A DNA stretch of 45,834 bases from Penumbrarchaeum sp964445525 (GCA_964445525.1 CAYULA010000029.1:1-45834); one strand, 5' to 3'; shown: positions 27,622 through 36,352, numbered from the stretch's first letter. Notes: generated from the sequence alone by a model not told the origin. Made by a program: numbers and translations.

Positions 27622-28206
27622 TCATCTTCTGTCTCTTATCAACATCGGTTCAACTTCGGTAAGATCGACTATCTCCGATCTCAATCCGGACACATTCCCT
27701 TCGTCAATTATCATCAACAGGTCCTTTTCACCGAACTGTTCTCTCGCATCCTCAAACGAACCCACAGGGTCCTCCCCGTGAATATTGGCGCTAGTGAGGG
27801 CCATGGGACCCGTTTTTTCACAAAGTGGTCTGAAAAGCGGATGATCGGGGATCCTCACCGCCACTTTTCCTTCCCTTGTTATCATCTCCGGAAGATCCGG
27901 TCTCGCATTGATTAGAAAAGTGTACGGGCCCGGGAGCTTTTCCGCTATGTATTCAAGTATTCTTTTATCGGGAACCGCAACGGTTGTTATGGATTTGATA
28001 TCCCCGACAGATACCGGTAGCGTCATATCGTAAGGTCTGGATTTAAGTTCGAATATTTTCTCCAGGCAGTAATGATTTGATATCGGACTGGCCAGACCGT
28101 AAAGCGTGTCAGTGGGAATGATGACAGGCCTTCCCTTATCGAACTCCTTTATTATCTCCGATATCAGAGAATCCATCTTTGCAACATTGAAATCCAGCGC
28201 TTTCAC
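27622..28206 (-). CDS. Threonylcarbamoyl-AMP synthase, Sua5/YrdC/TsaC family
   Basis: The family makes threonylcarbamoyl-AMP from Thr, bicarbonate and ATP, the first step of the t6A37 modification in tRNAs reading ANN codons. The 194 residues hold the YrdC core only, without the C-terminal Sua5 domain. The K-x-R motif (K55, R57) and S-x-N motif (S139, N141) needed for activity are both present, along with P-T-D-T-L-Y-G-L near the N-terminus. A TATA box about 26 bp upstream of GTG 28206 points to a leaderless mRNA. It heads the sua5-map-purM operon. A non-catalytic YciO-type role is less likely given the intact motifs. Confidence 0.88.
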   Translation of the reverse strand: MKALDFNVAKMDSLISEIIKEFDKGRPVIIPTDTLYGLASPISNHYCLEKIFELKSRPYDMTLPVSVGDIKSITTVAVPDKRILEYIAEKLPGPYTFLINARPDLPEMITREGKVAVRIPDHPLFRPLCEKTGPMALTSANIHGEDPVGSFEDAREQFGEKDLLMIIDEGNVSGLRSEIVDLTEVEPMLIRDRR

Positions 28207-28227
28207 ATTCGGGGGATACGGGGAGTC

Positions 28228-28236
28228 TTATATATA
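28228..28236 (-). promoter_or_regulatory. TATA box of the sua5-map-purM operon
   Basis: TATATATAA on the minus strand is centred about 26 bp before the GTG start of sua5. Transcription would begin at or next to the start codon, and no Shine-Dalgarno precedes it. The box lies immediately beyond the end of the potassium channel gene. Confidence 0.65.
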
Positions 28237-28241
28237 GGTGA

Positions 28242-29267
28242 TCAGGAAACCTTGGCATCCATGAACATCAGGTGATCCCCTTCCTTCAGTTTCAGGGAAT
28301 CCATGTTCTTCAGGGAGAGGACCCTGCCGTCCCTCACAACACCGAGAACGACTATTCCTTTCAATGATCTCGGATTCTTTCCTATCTCGGATCCTTTTAT
28401 CCCCCTCTGACTCAGGTACATACCGGTCTCGGTCGTCATCACGTCCTCCAGAAGATTGACAACGTTGGGCTGGGTGGTTGCGGTTGCCATTAGGGAACCT
28501 GATGTTACACCGGGGGCGATTATGGTTTCCACTCCGGATTTTCTGAGTAACTTGATGTTTTCAAGATCGGTTACCTGGGATATAACATTGACATCGGGAT
28601 TGAGGTCCTTTGCGGTGAGGGAGATAAGTACATTGGCGTCATCCTTCCTGGTAGCTATTATGACTGCCTTGGCTTTTTCGATCATTGCATCTTTCAGGTT
28701 TTTCTCTTTGGAGGCGTCTCCCAGTATGGACACATATCCCTCCTCTGCGGCCTCCTGAGCCTCCGAGGGATCGGTTGAGATCACCACTATGTTGGATTTC
28801 TTCATTCCCTTGGCCCTGAGCTCCTTTGCCGCCGATTGGCCGGCTGTGGAAAACCCTATTATTATGACATGGTCTGAGAGTCTTTTCTGGATTGCCTTCA
28901 TGAGATATGCCTCCCGGTACCTCTCGAAAACGAACTGGTAGGCTGTGCCGACGATCACGAACCACATGGCGGCCCTGCCTATTGTGATGAATACCGTGTC
29001 GATGATCCTGGCATCCTGCTTGACGGGAACAATGTCGCCGTAACCCGTTGTGGTTATCGAGACGACCGTGAAGTAGATCGCATCCAGTTCGGAGATCTCG
29101 TTGTCCTCGGTATCCTGGTAGCTGTCCCGGTCGAGATAAACGATGCCGGAGATGATGAAAATGATTGCAATAAGGGCCAGGAACCTGAAGAGAATGGTTG
29201 TGAGGGTGGCCCTTCTCCTCTTGTAAACGAAATCGGCCCTTTCCTTCTTCTTCCCGGTCCCCCGCAA
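28242..29267 (-). CDS. Two-TM potassium channel with cytoplasmic RCK domains
   Basis: The protein has the layout of MthK-type channels. There is a membrane helix at about 22-45, a pore loop with selectivity filter T-T-T-G-Y-G-D (72-78), a second helix at about 88-114 and an RCK/TrkA-N Rossmann domain from about 132. That domain's nucleotide loop reads G-F-S-T-A-G-Q at 138-144. A TrkA-C-like domain ends the protein (about 260-341). Four subunits would form a K+ pore gated by a ligand bound to the RCK ring. A TTG at 29267, six bases after GGGGG, is the likely start, but the exact start is uncertain. An internal Met that would make free RCK protein, as in MthK, is not obvious. It lies between the TA-like pair and the sua5 promoter. 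Confidence 0.93.
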   Translation of the reverse strand: MRGTGKKKERADFVYKRRRATLTTILFRFLALIAIIFIISGIVYLDRDSYQDTEDNEISELDAIYFTVVSITTTGYGDIVPVKQDARIIDTVFITIGRAAMWFVIVGTAYQFVFERYREAYLMKAIQKRLSDHVIIIGFSTAGQSAAKELRAKGMKKSNIVVISTDPSEAQEAAEEGYVSILGDASKEKNLKDAMIEKAKAVIIATRKDDANVLISLTAKDLNPDVNVISQVTDLENIKLLRKSGVETIIAPGVTSGSLMATATTQPNVVNLLEDVMTTETGMYLSQRGIKGSEIGKNPRSLKGIVVLGVVRDGRVLSLKNMDSLKLKEGDHLMFMDAKVS

Positions 29268-29333
29268 GGAATGCCCCCTGTCCTTGCCACTGGATAGGTA
29301 TATTGATTAAAAAGGGTATTGAAGGAATGGATT

Positions 29334-29657
29334 TCATAGCGTGATCAATATCTCGTGAGGGTTTATCGCCGACAACTTCACCTTGCCACCCGGTTTCAGA
29401 CGGAATGCCCTTACCATGTCGATGGGCAATCTCACGACATAGGAATTCCCGGATCTTGCGATCCTTCCATCGAGGATCATGTCCTTGACCTTTCTGAACT
29501 CGGACAACCTGTATGCATCATCTCCATTGAGATAGGATTCCATGCAATGAGGGCATTCTGATCCCCTTACGTCAAATCCATCGATATGGAATATCTTGGG
29601 CTCCGTCCATTCGCCGCATTTGCATTTAAGGCTCTCATTTTCCAGATCCGTGTTCAC
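29334..29657 (-). CDS. Putative antitoxin: zinc ribbon plus SpoVT/AbrB DNA-binding domain
   Basis: The N-terminal half carries C-x-C and C-P-x-C pairs, like the YgiT/MqsA zinc ribbon that holds a toxin. The C-terminal ~40 residues (from S-G-N-S-Y-V-V-R-L-P) match the swapped-hairpin SpoVT/AbrB domain that binds operator DNA. This is the layout of an antitoxin that also represses its own operon. AGGTGA lies 5 bases before GTG 29657, which I prefer to GTG 29666. The gene overlaps the end of the upstream small gene by 23 bases, showing coupling. Confidence 0.7.
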   Translation of the reverse strand: MNTDLENESLKCKCGEWTEPKIFHIDGFDVRGSECPHCMESYLNGDDAYRLSEFRKVKDMILDGRIARSGNSYVVRLPIDMVRAFRLKPGGKVKLSAINPHEILITL

Positions 29658-29916
29658 AGGTCTCACCTACATGTGTTACTAACCAACAAATTCTCCCATC
29701 ATTCCTTGTCTCTGATTCCACAATGACCACTTTGATAAGTCTACCTCTAATTCTATGGGCTTTTTCAATGATATTCTTCTTTCTTCTCGATCTGCTCGCA
29801 TCCTTGCCCATCTCCAGTACCTTTAGTATGTCATCGAGATATAACCTAAGATCACACATTTCCTTGTATGTGGTTCTTGATGGTCTTATCTCATGACCTT
29901 TGTATGTCAGATACAT
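29635..29916 (-). CDS. Putative toxin partner, DUF4258-like small protein
   Basis: The 93-residue protein has the order Y-K-E-M-C-D-L-R, a helix, a basic S-R-S-R-R-K-K turn, and a final beta hairpin (I-K-V-V-I-V-E ... W-L-V-T-H-V-G-E). This resembles DUF4258/RelE-superfamily small toxins that sit beside YgiT-AbrB antitoxins. GGTAAGGAC precedes the ATG. Identification rests on size, layout and the overlapping antitoxin-like gene; toxicity is inferred. Confidence 0.55.
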   Translation of the reverse strand: MYLTYKGHEIRPSRTTYKEMCDLRLYLDDILKVLEMGKDASRSRRKKNIIEKAHRIRGRLIKVVIVESETRNDGRICWLVTHVGETCEHGSGK

Positions 29917-29972
29917 GTCCTTACCTTCATAATATACTTTCTGTTAATACATGGTATGATAACATTGAGTTA

Positions 29973-30350
29973 TTACGAACAGATCATTATGATATTTAGC
30001 GTCAATTCCTCAGAGGAGAATTCATTATCCTCAGCGGAGACGGAAACCGTCTGGCCCTCCCCTTCCTTGAAAGGTTTGTCGGGAAGGTTGATATTGATTT
30101 CCGACGGAGGATCGTTCACGGGATTCACGGTAATCTGGATATCGAGAAATACAGAAAATTCGGAATCATTGCACAGGATCCTTATCGTCTCCTGGCCGCT
30201 CCAGTTGGATGCGGGAGTGATTGTAAGGAGGTTCCCATTGATGACGCCTGTGATATGGTCGCTGTTCTCAACAGTATATTCCAGTTCATCCCCGTCTGGA
30301 TCGGTGAACCACACCGATACATCGATGCCGGAAAGGACCTGATAATTGTT
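29973..30350 (-). pseudogene. Remnant of a tandem Ig/cadherin-like surface protein
   Basis: The frame opens right after a TAG at 30351-30353, with no signal peptide or good start; the first start codon in frame is GTG 30314. It encodes one complete Ig/cadherin-type repeat (V-W-F-T-D-P-D-G-D-E-L-E-Y-T-V, then T-P-A-S-N-W-S-G-Q-E-T-I) and the beginning of a second (N-P-V-N-D-P-P). In large archaeal surface proteins these repeats occur in long series. I read this as a decayed piece of such a gene. It lies 14 bases after the end of the C25 peptidase gene. Confidence 0.6.
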
Positions 30351-30364
30351 CTATAAATGGGATT

Positions 30365-32356
30365 TCACATATCATCGGGGCCGTTGTGCCAGGGATCGAA
30401 ATCACCGGGTCCTCCGCTTTCGTCTACTGCGGGCCTGAATGCGGGGTCCCCGTAGCATGCGAAGAAAGTTACCTCGTACCAGTCCACATCTCCCCTGGGC
30501 TCCATGGGAGCCGGATGATTATTGGGAGGATATTTCATGTACCTGTTCTCTGCCCACTGGACCGCCTTTCCCGCGGTTCCATGTTCTCCCGGATGGTTGA
30601 TTATACCGTCCCATACCCAGGCATACCAGGCATCGTTGTGATCCCACTTGTAATCATCCTCGAAGGGCCCGTACTCCGCTCTGAGGGACCAGATATCCTG
30701 CCCTATGTTGGAAAAGGATACCTCGGTGGCTCCCATCAGGACCGCAGGACCCGCAGAGAGGTAGTTGAGGGTGAACAGTTTGTCGAAGTCAACGTCGTTT
30801 CCGGGATCGGTTCCCGGTCCGTGGCCGTATATCTTACCGTTGAGACACGATACGAAGAAGGCTATCTGTGGAGGAACGTTCAATGTCTGGCAGTCGGTAT
30901 ATCTCAGAGCGTGTTCCTCTCCGTTGGGTCCTCTGACCCTTATTCCGTAAAGGGACCCGGTATCTGATCCATGGCCCCTGTAGGCAACGTATCCTGCTCC
31001 CTCGCATATCTCCGAGATGTCGTTCTCCATGGAATTGATGGTACCGTCAAAGAACTTGTTTCCGGTGTTGAAGGGGCCCACGTAATCGTATGTGAATCCC
31101 TGGTCCTCGAAATCGGTGCAGATCCACCTTGCAGGGGTGGCCTGCATCCTCTTGTAGGTTATGTCATAGCCGGAGAAAGATGCGCCGTGCTTCCTCCATT
31201 CCTTGTCGTGGGTTCCTCCGGCAACATCCCTGTAATCAACAGTTATTGTCTCCGAAAAATCATCGAAAAGATAGGTCTTTAGAAGCTGATTGGAAGCAAG
31301 GGATACCTCGTACTGGATTATCCTTCCAACCGCGGCATCCATCACCGAATGGTCGCTGTCCATGAAACCGTATATGATATCCGAGTTAACGATCTCTCCT
31401 TCACCTGGCCCGGGCATCAAAAACTGCGGTACCGCCGGAGCCGAACCTGTTATTGTTATGTATTCCATGGGTCCGTAATTGGAATTGAGATCGTATAGCT
31501 CGTTGTAGGTCCCAAGGGCTCTCCTGTTCTGGGAGAGTTGCATATCCATCTCCCATTCCGAATCCGAGCTCGGGGTGATGTTGGTGATCACGTATGCATC
31601 GTGATACGCCGAGACCTGGGCTGCCATCAGGGAGAGGTCCGGGCAGAAGAAAGCGTTGTCGTATTCGTCGTAATCGGGGGTCCTGGAGATGCTCTCCAGC
31701 GAATGGTCCCTGGGATTTGCGACGACCGCATAATCGGAGGAGATATCCATCATCTTCAGGGAGCTCCAGGCATCTTCCTGAGTTTTGAATGATCTATCGC
31801 CCTCGACCAATGCAAGGCCCATCTCCTTGGCATAGACCGAGCTCCAGAGCGATTCCTCGTAGTCCTCCACTGTCATCACTCCGGAGAATCCGTAAAAGGT
31901 TCCGGAGATATCGGTGGAAAGCGGGTATACGTCCGTATCGTTTATGGCTGAAAGTCCTTCCTGCTCCAGCTGTCTGTTGATATTTCCAAGGGCGGTCTCC
32001 TTGTTGGTGAAGAGCACCTTCTGCCTGTCGTTTTCCAGATTGGAAAGTGTGAATAACAGCTGAGAGGAGAGGCCTCCTTCCGGATCGCAGACGGCCAGAG
32101 GATGATATTCTCCCCCCATGAACTGAACCGAGGTGAGCAGCGAAATGGAAAAGAGCTCGTCCTGTGTGGTGGGATAATCCACTATCATCATGAAATCGGA
32201 TGGCAGATTGTTCTCCGGTTGATAAGGTTCTCCGGGAACGGGTTCCTTACCTATCAAAATGTAGGCCAGGGTTCCGATAAGGATCATGACTATAAGCACT
32301 GCACCGCCTATCTTGACCCATTTTCCGCTGAAACCCTTTCTATTTTGCTCAGACAT
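30365..32356 (-). CDS. Membrane-anchored gingipain-like cysteine peptidase (family C25)
   Basis: An N-terminal membrane helix (G-G-A-V-L-I-V-M-I-L-I-G-T-L-A-Y, about 17-37) is followed by a large outer domain. The caspase-like dyad is intact: R-G-H-G-S with His465, and F-F-V-S-C-L-N-G with Cys507 (numbered from the GTG at 32365). The spacing and beta-strand context fit C25 peptidases, which cleave extracellular proteins. Repeats of D-Y/D-E around 220-240 may bind calcium. No C-terminal sorting domain is present; anchoring is by the N-terminus. ATG 32356 has AAGGAG 8 bases upstream and is preferred to the GTG at 32365. It is last in a tight operon, 14 bases after a coiled-coil gene. Substrate preference cannot be read. 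Confidence 0.8.
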   Translation of the reverse strand: MSEQNRKGFSGKWVKIGGAVLIVMILIGTLAYILIGKEPVPGEPYQPENNLPSDFMMIVDYPTTQDELFSISLLTSVQFMGGEYHPLAVCDPEGGLSSQLLFTLSNLENDRQKVLFTNKETALGNINRQLEQEGLSAINDTDVYPLSTDISGTFYGFSGVMTVEDYEESLWSSVYAKEMGLALVEGDRSFKTQEDAWSSLKMMDISSDYAVVANPRDHSLESISRTPDYDEYDNAFFCPDLSLMAAQVSAYHDAYVITNITPSSDSEWEMDMQLSQNRRALGTYNELYDLNSNYGPMEYITITGSAPAVPQFLMPGPGEGEIVNSDIIYGFMDSDHSVMDAAVGRIIQYEVSLASNQLLKTYLFDDFSETITVDYRDVAGGTHDKEWRKHGASFSGYDITYKRMQATPARWICTDFEDQGFTYDYVGPFNTGNKFFDGTINSMENDISEICEGAGYVAYRGHGSDTGSLYGIRVRGPNGEEHALRYTDCQTLNVPPQIAFFVSCLNGKIYGHGPGTDPGNDVDFDKLFTLNYLSAGPAVLMGATEVSFSNIGQDIWSLRAEYGPFEDDYKWDHNDAWYAWVWDGIINHPGEHGTAGKAVQWAENRYMKYPPNNHPAPMEPRGDVDWYEVTFFACYGDPAFRPAVDESGGPGDFDPWHNGPDDM

Positions 32357-32370
32357 GGCGATCACTCCTT

Positions 32371-33273
32371 TCAGCCCTCGATATTTCCGGATTCAACCAG
32401 CAGACTGAGTTCGTCGAGAGAAAGGCTTTCACCCCTTTTGTATTTTGCCAGTGCATCCTGAAGCCTCCTATCCTTGTCCGATTTCATCCGTTCCTGGGGG
32501 CCTTTCTTGAACTCCTTCTTCCATTCGTCTATCTCACGGTATAGGGCCGTGATCTCCTTTTTAAGCTTCCATCTCTCTTTCTTGAGTGATTTGACAACGT
32601 TCATACCTTCTATGAAGGCTTTGTGCTCCTTCTGGGCATCATCCCTTATGCTGTCGCGCTTGGACCACATCTCCTTCGCTGTCATCAGCCCCTCATGGGA
32701 TTCGGATTTCATCTCCCCGATGTTGTCCTCCATCTCTCCCATTACCTCGTTGTATTTTTTGAGGTCGATTTCCTTTATCCTCACTATCTCCTGGTGTATG
32801 GCATCCGCCCTTGCCTTGACCATGAGCCTGTCCTTTATCTCGAAAAGGAAATTGTAGAGATAGAGCTCGTTTTTCAGACTGATGTCATCTTTTAGGAGAT
32901 TGTCCCTGGTTCCGTTGTATGTATTCAGCAGCCTATCGAAGGTTCCCCTGGATGCCTGGTTGTAGGAGTCACGGACCTTCCTCAGCTCCCCTATCCTCTG
33001 CAGATAAGGCTGCATCTCCCTGTAGAGCTTCTTCTTCTCCTCGTTCATCTCATCGATGTTGTCCCAGACCTCCTTCCTCTTGGCCAGGATCTCCTTGGGT
33101 TTCTTGGATAGCTCTTTCACTTTTTCGTTGAGCTCGTCCCTCCTATCCCTGACGGAGTCAACCTCGGACTGCTTGTTTCTGATCTTGACGTGAAGAATCT
33201 CCTCCTCGTCCCTGAGCTCGGAGATCTTCTCCCTGATATCCCTTATCTTCTGGGCGATCTCGAAGTTCTGCAT
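32371..33273 (-). CDS. Coiled-coil protein, COG1340-like
   Basis: Nearly all 300 residues are charged helix with heptad patterns (E-I-A-Q-K-I-R-D-I-R-E-K-I, L-K-K-E-R-W-K-L-K-K-E-I). A central break near 105-135 suggests a folded-back hairpin. This matches the archaeal COG1340 coiled-coil family, whose function is not established. No membrane helix or enzyme motif is seen. Its ATG overlaps the stop of the upstream acidic coiled-coil gene by one base (TGATG), so the two are made together, and the C25 gene follows at once. The partner protein shares the same helical core, so a heteromeric filament or scaffold is a reasonable guess. Confidence 0.75.
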   Translation of the reverse strand: MQNFEIAQKIRDIREKISELRDEEEILHVKIRNKQSEVDSVRDRRDELNEKVKELSKKPKEILAKRKEVWDNIDEMNEEKKKLYREMQPYLQRIGELRKVRDSYNQASRGTFDRLLNTYNGTRDNLLKDDISLKNELYLYNFLFEIKDRLMVKARADAIHQEIVRIKEIDLKKYNEVMGEMEDNIGEMKSESHEGLMTAKEMWSKRDSIRDDAQKEHKAFIEGMNVVKSLKKERWKLKKEITALYREIDEWKKEFKKGPQERMKSDKDRRLQDALAKYKRGESLSLDELSLLVESGNIEG

Positions 33274-34742
33274 CAGGCCACCTCCTTCTGCTGGGGTCCT
33301 TTCTCCGGTTGATGATCATTTCCTTCATCTTTATTGGGAGGTTCTGAACTCTTTGAATCGCTTGGCTTGATCTCCAGCTTTTTTCGGGGGCCTTTTTTGG
33401 ATCTTCTTTCATCCTTTTCTCCGGATTTATCATCCCTTTTCCGGTCTACTCCGTCCCTTTCCGAAAATAGTTTCATCAGATTGTTCCGGATGGTTTCCAG
33501 ATCTCTTCCGGATTCTTCCTTATCCATCTGGACTGCCTGGTCATTCTGTCCTTCCCAGAATATAGCCATCTCGTTGTGGAGCTTTACCCTTCTTTCCAGC
33601 CATCCTTTCCTGGATTCCTTCTCTCTGACCTTCTTCTGGGCGTCGATGAACTTCTCGTGGTGAAGGTTGGATTCCTCAACCTTTTCCAGCATTTTCGTAT
33701 GTAGCTCCTCGATGGAGATCAGGTTCTCTCCCATCTGCTCTTCTATCTCCGTAAGCTGGACCTTGATCTCCTCCGGGGTCAGACCGTCGGTGATCGCCCT
33801 GATCTTCTGCATTGTCCCCCTCAATTCGTCCAGCAGCCTCCTCTCGGTCTGGATGTCTATTGCCTCGGTTGCCATCTTCCACTCGAGGTCCTCTATGAAG
33901 GACTGGTGGACCTGGACCTCTTTCTCATGTTCTTTTACCTTCTCTTCCTTTCTGATGAGATCGAAGAACCTGGACCTCAGTTTCTTGTTTTCCTCTTTCA
34001 AAGCGGTCCTCTTATCCTTGAGTTCAGCCACTTCCTTGTTGATGGAATCCCTCTTCTTCTTCTCCTCTTCGGATTCCCCCATGATCTCCTCGGGAGGCTT
34101 TTCCAGAGATTCCATCTGCTTTTTGAAATCATCCACGAAATCCATGTGCTTTTTCACGAGAAGGTCCACCATCTCCTTTCTGGAGGGCATTTCAACATCC
34201 TTCAAAAGTTCTGCCCCGTCCTCTGGGATGGGGCGGAATTCAACCTTGGGCACCGGTTCTTTTTCCTTCTCAGGTTCGGAGGGTCCATCCTTTTTTTCAT
34301 CCTTGGCCTTTTTCTCTGATTTATCCCTGCCTTCCACCGGTTCCGAATCGGGTTTATCTTCTTTTTCGGAAGCTTGGTCTCCACCCTCCTCCTTTTTTTC
34401 CGGTGAGGGATCCTCTTCTTTTTCGGATCCTTCATCCTGCTTTTCAGGAACCTTTTTCTGCGGAGGGGATTCCTTCCTCTTCGGTTCCATTTCCGGGGCC
34501 TTCTCCCTGGGAGATTTCTCATGGTCTCCTTCGGTTTTCGGCTGCTCCTTGGAAGAATCCTTTTCTTCCTCGGGAGCCTCTTTCCCGGTTGAGGCAGTGT
34601 TCTCAGGGGTTTTTTCACCATTATCATTGCTTTCAGATTCTTCCACCGGAACCGGTTCTTTCCTGTGATCCTCATCCGATATAACGGACTTCTCATCACC
34701 GGACTCCCCGGAGCCGGATGCCACATCCTTATCTTCGGTCAT
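33273..34742 (-). CDS. Acidic-tailed coiled-coil protein
   Basis: Residues 1 to about 165 are a low-complexity, mostly acidic and Pro/Ser/Lys-rich disordered tail. From about 170 to 420 there is a long coiled coil, with features like those of the COG1340 neighbour (K-K-K-R-D-S-I-N-K-E-V-A-E-L-K-D-K-R and L-K-E-E-N-K-K-L-R). The last ~70 residues are again charged and disordered, with S/K/P runs. No membrane segment. It stands between an AAA+ ATPase gene (29 bases upstream) and its probable paralogue, which it overlaps. I do not recognise a named family; a scaffold or adaptor is inference. Confidence 0.7.
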   Translation of the reverse strand: MTEDKDVASGSGESGDEKSVISDEDHRKEPVPVEESESNDNGEKTPENTASTGKEAPEEEKDSSKEQPKTEGDHEKSPREKAPEMEPKRKESPPQKKVPEKQDEGSEKEEDPSPEKKEEGGDQASEKEDKPDSEPVEGRDKSEKKAKDEKKDGPSEPEKEKEPVPKVEFRPIPEDGAELLKDVEMPSRKEMVDLLVKKHMDFVDDFKKQMESLEKPPEEIMGESEEEKKKRDSINKEVAELKDKRTALKEENKKLRSRFFDLIRKEEKVKEHEKEVQVHQSFIEDLEWKMATEAIDIQTERRLLDELRGTMQKIRAITDGLTPEEIKVQLTEIEEQMGENLISIEELHTKMLEKVEESNLHHEKFIDAQKKVREKESRKGWLERRVKLHNEMAIFWEGQNDQAVQMDKEESGRDLETIRNNLMKLFSERDGVDRKRDDKSGEKDERRSKKGPRKKLEIKPSDSKSSEPPNKDEGNDHQPEKGPQQKEVA

Positions 34743-34771
34743 TTCGATCTCACGTCCCTGGATGCTTTTAT

Positions 34772-36352
34772 TTACTCGTATCCAACGATATCGTCGGAGT
34801 TCTCGTTCCAGTAATTGTAAGGTGATATCTGTTTGGACTGGGATTCTGACATCTCGTTCATTACGGCTCCCTGATAGGCGCCGAACCTGTCCCTTATCTG
34901 CTCTTCGGCGGTCTTTGCCCTCTTGATGGCCAGTTTTACATCATCGGCCCCGATAAGATCATGGTCCCTGGAAACGGCGATATCCCCGGCTGCCCTGATA
35001 ACGCCACCCATATCCCTCAATCGAAGCGTCAAAGCCTTCTTTTTCTTGTCGAGGACCCTGGCACGTCTGCGGGCCTCCTTTATCAGTTCCTCGAAAGCAC
35101 TCCTGTTCGCATGAGGGATCCTGCCGTCCATCCTTATCTCCTGGGCGGTGAACTGCAGGAATTTTCCTCTGTTTTCCTGGTTGTCAGGCATGGTGTTCGC
35201 CACCAGAACCTCGTATCCCGAACCGGTGATCCTGGACCTGAGAGGTGATATTATGTGATGAAGGTCCTGGATGTTGCAGGCTCCCACGAAAACGAAATCG
35301 CAGGGGACGTTATCGACCTTCACGCTTGCACCGGCGCTCTGGGGATTCCTTCCCGATATGGAGAATATCTTCTCCTGCATTGCAGTGAGTATGAATCTCT
35401 GGAGATGGCCGAGGTGGGGCAGTTCGTCTATGAACAGAACACCTTCGTGGGCCTCATGGATCGATCCCGGAACAACCCTCTCGTAAGGAGGTGTTCCAAG
35501 ACCTTTGTGGCCGCCGTAGGGATCATGTCTGACATCTCCCAGCAGTTCCGTTTCGGATGATCCGGTTGCCATGATGAAATTCTGCCTTTTTAGGGGAATG
35601 AGTATCTTCTTCGGGGAAGCCTTCTCCTTTTCCCTCCTCGCTGAAAGCGCCTTTTCATCCAGAACCCTAATCTTCGCTCCCGCAGCCTCGTAGACTACAA
35701 CTTCTTCCTTGCCGTTTACGAGCCTTGTGGTCTGTATTCTGTTCTTCTGGCCTCCGAGCTGGTTCAGTGTCACCTTCAATATGTCCTCGAGACCCTGAAG
35801 CATGTTGTTCATGCCGACATCCACCTTGGCCACCTTGGGTCCCTTGTCGGGAGACTTGGCCGACTGGCAGTTGGGGCAGATCATCTGATCATGAGGCGAA
35901 TAGGTGCCGCATTTGGCGCACCTGTATCCCAATCTTTCCGCTACATCAACGGGAGCTTCCACCGGTGATATCAGCTTTTCCTTCATAATCAGGCTTGCCT
36001 TCACCTCGTTTTCCACTTCCTTTGCAGTCTTGACCTGAATGAAAGGCCTCTCCGGATACTCTGGATTGGAAACAACATACACCTGGGATTTTGGAGGTGG
36101 AAGATGCAAGGCCAGTGCCTGGGCTATCATTGATTTCCCCGTGCCGGGAGGACCAACCAAAAGCAGGTGCCTCCTCTGCATCGCCGCAACCTTGGCGAGG
36201 GTCACGGCCTCTTCCTGGCCTATGACCCTCTCCATTGGATCGGTAGGTATCATCACCTCCGATGTATCCTCAACAGCGTCGGGTCCCGCCATTGGGGAGA
36301 CCTCTTTTTTTCCGGACCTTCCCTTCTTTCGGGTTCTCTTGGCTGTAGTCAT
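34772..36352 (-). CDS. Lon-like AAA+ ATPase with a zinc-ribbon insert and no protease domain
   Basis: Walker A G-P-P-G-T-G-K-S is at 67-74, Walker B V-L-F-I-D-E-L at 305-311, sensor 1 C-N at 359-360, and an Arg-finger-like S-P-L-R-S-R-I just after. The closest recognisable group is archaeal LonB/Mg-chelatase ATPases. Unlike LonB there are no membrane helices in the insert and no C-terminal Ser-Lys protease domain; the protein ends after the AAA+ lid, at 526 residues. In the insert, C145-x2-C148 and C159-x2-C162 form a zinc ribbon. The N-terminus is Lys/Arg-rich. It should act as a remodelling motor in the cytoplasm. The following genes are two coiled-coil proteins and a C25 peptidase; dnaG is 52 bases upstream. 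Confidence 0.82.
   Translation of the reverse strand: MTTAKRTRKKGRSGKKEVSPMAGPDAVEDTSEVMIPTDPMERVIGQEEAVTLAKVAAMQRRHLLLVGPPGTGKSMIAQALALHLPPPKSQVYVVSNPEYPERPFIQVKTAKEVENEVKASLIMKEKLISPVEAPVDVAERLGYRCAKCGTYSPHDQMICPNCQSAKSPDKGPKVAKVDVGMNNMLQGLEDILKVTLNQLGGQKNRIQTTRLVNGKEEVVVYEAAGAKIRVLDEKALSARREKEKASPKKILIPLKRQNFIMATGSSETELLGDVRHDPYGGHKGLGTPPYERVVPGSIHEAHEGVLFIDELPHLGHLQRFILTAMQEKIFSISGRNPQSAGASVKVDNVPCDFVFVGACNIQDLHHIISPLRSRITGSGYEVLVANTMPDNQENRGKFLQFTAQEIRMDGRIPHANRSAFEELIKEARRRARVLDKKKKALTLRLRDMGGVIRAAGDIAVSRDHDLIGADDVKLAIKRAKTAEEQIRDRFGAYQGAVMNEMSESQSKQISPYNYWNENSDDIVGYE

Noticed and set aside
33667..34668. 333-codon Ser/Phe-rich + strand frame
   Set aside because: It is the complement of the Glu/Lys/Pro-rich coiled-coil gene; its composition is what that antisense would give.
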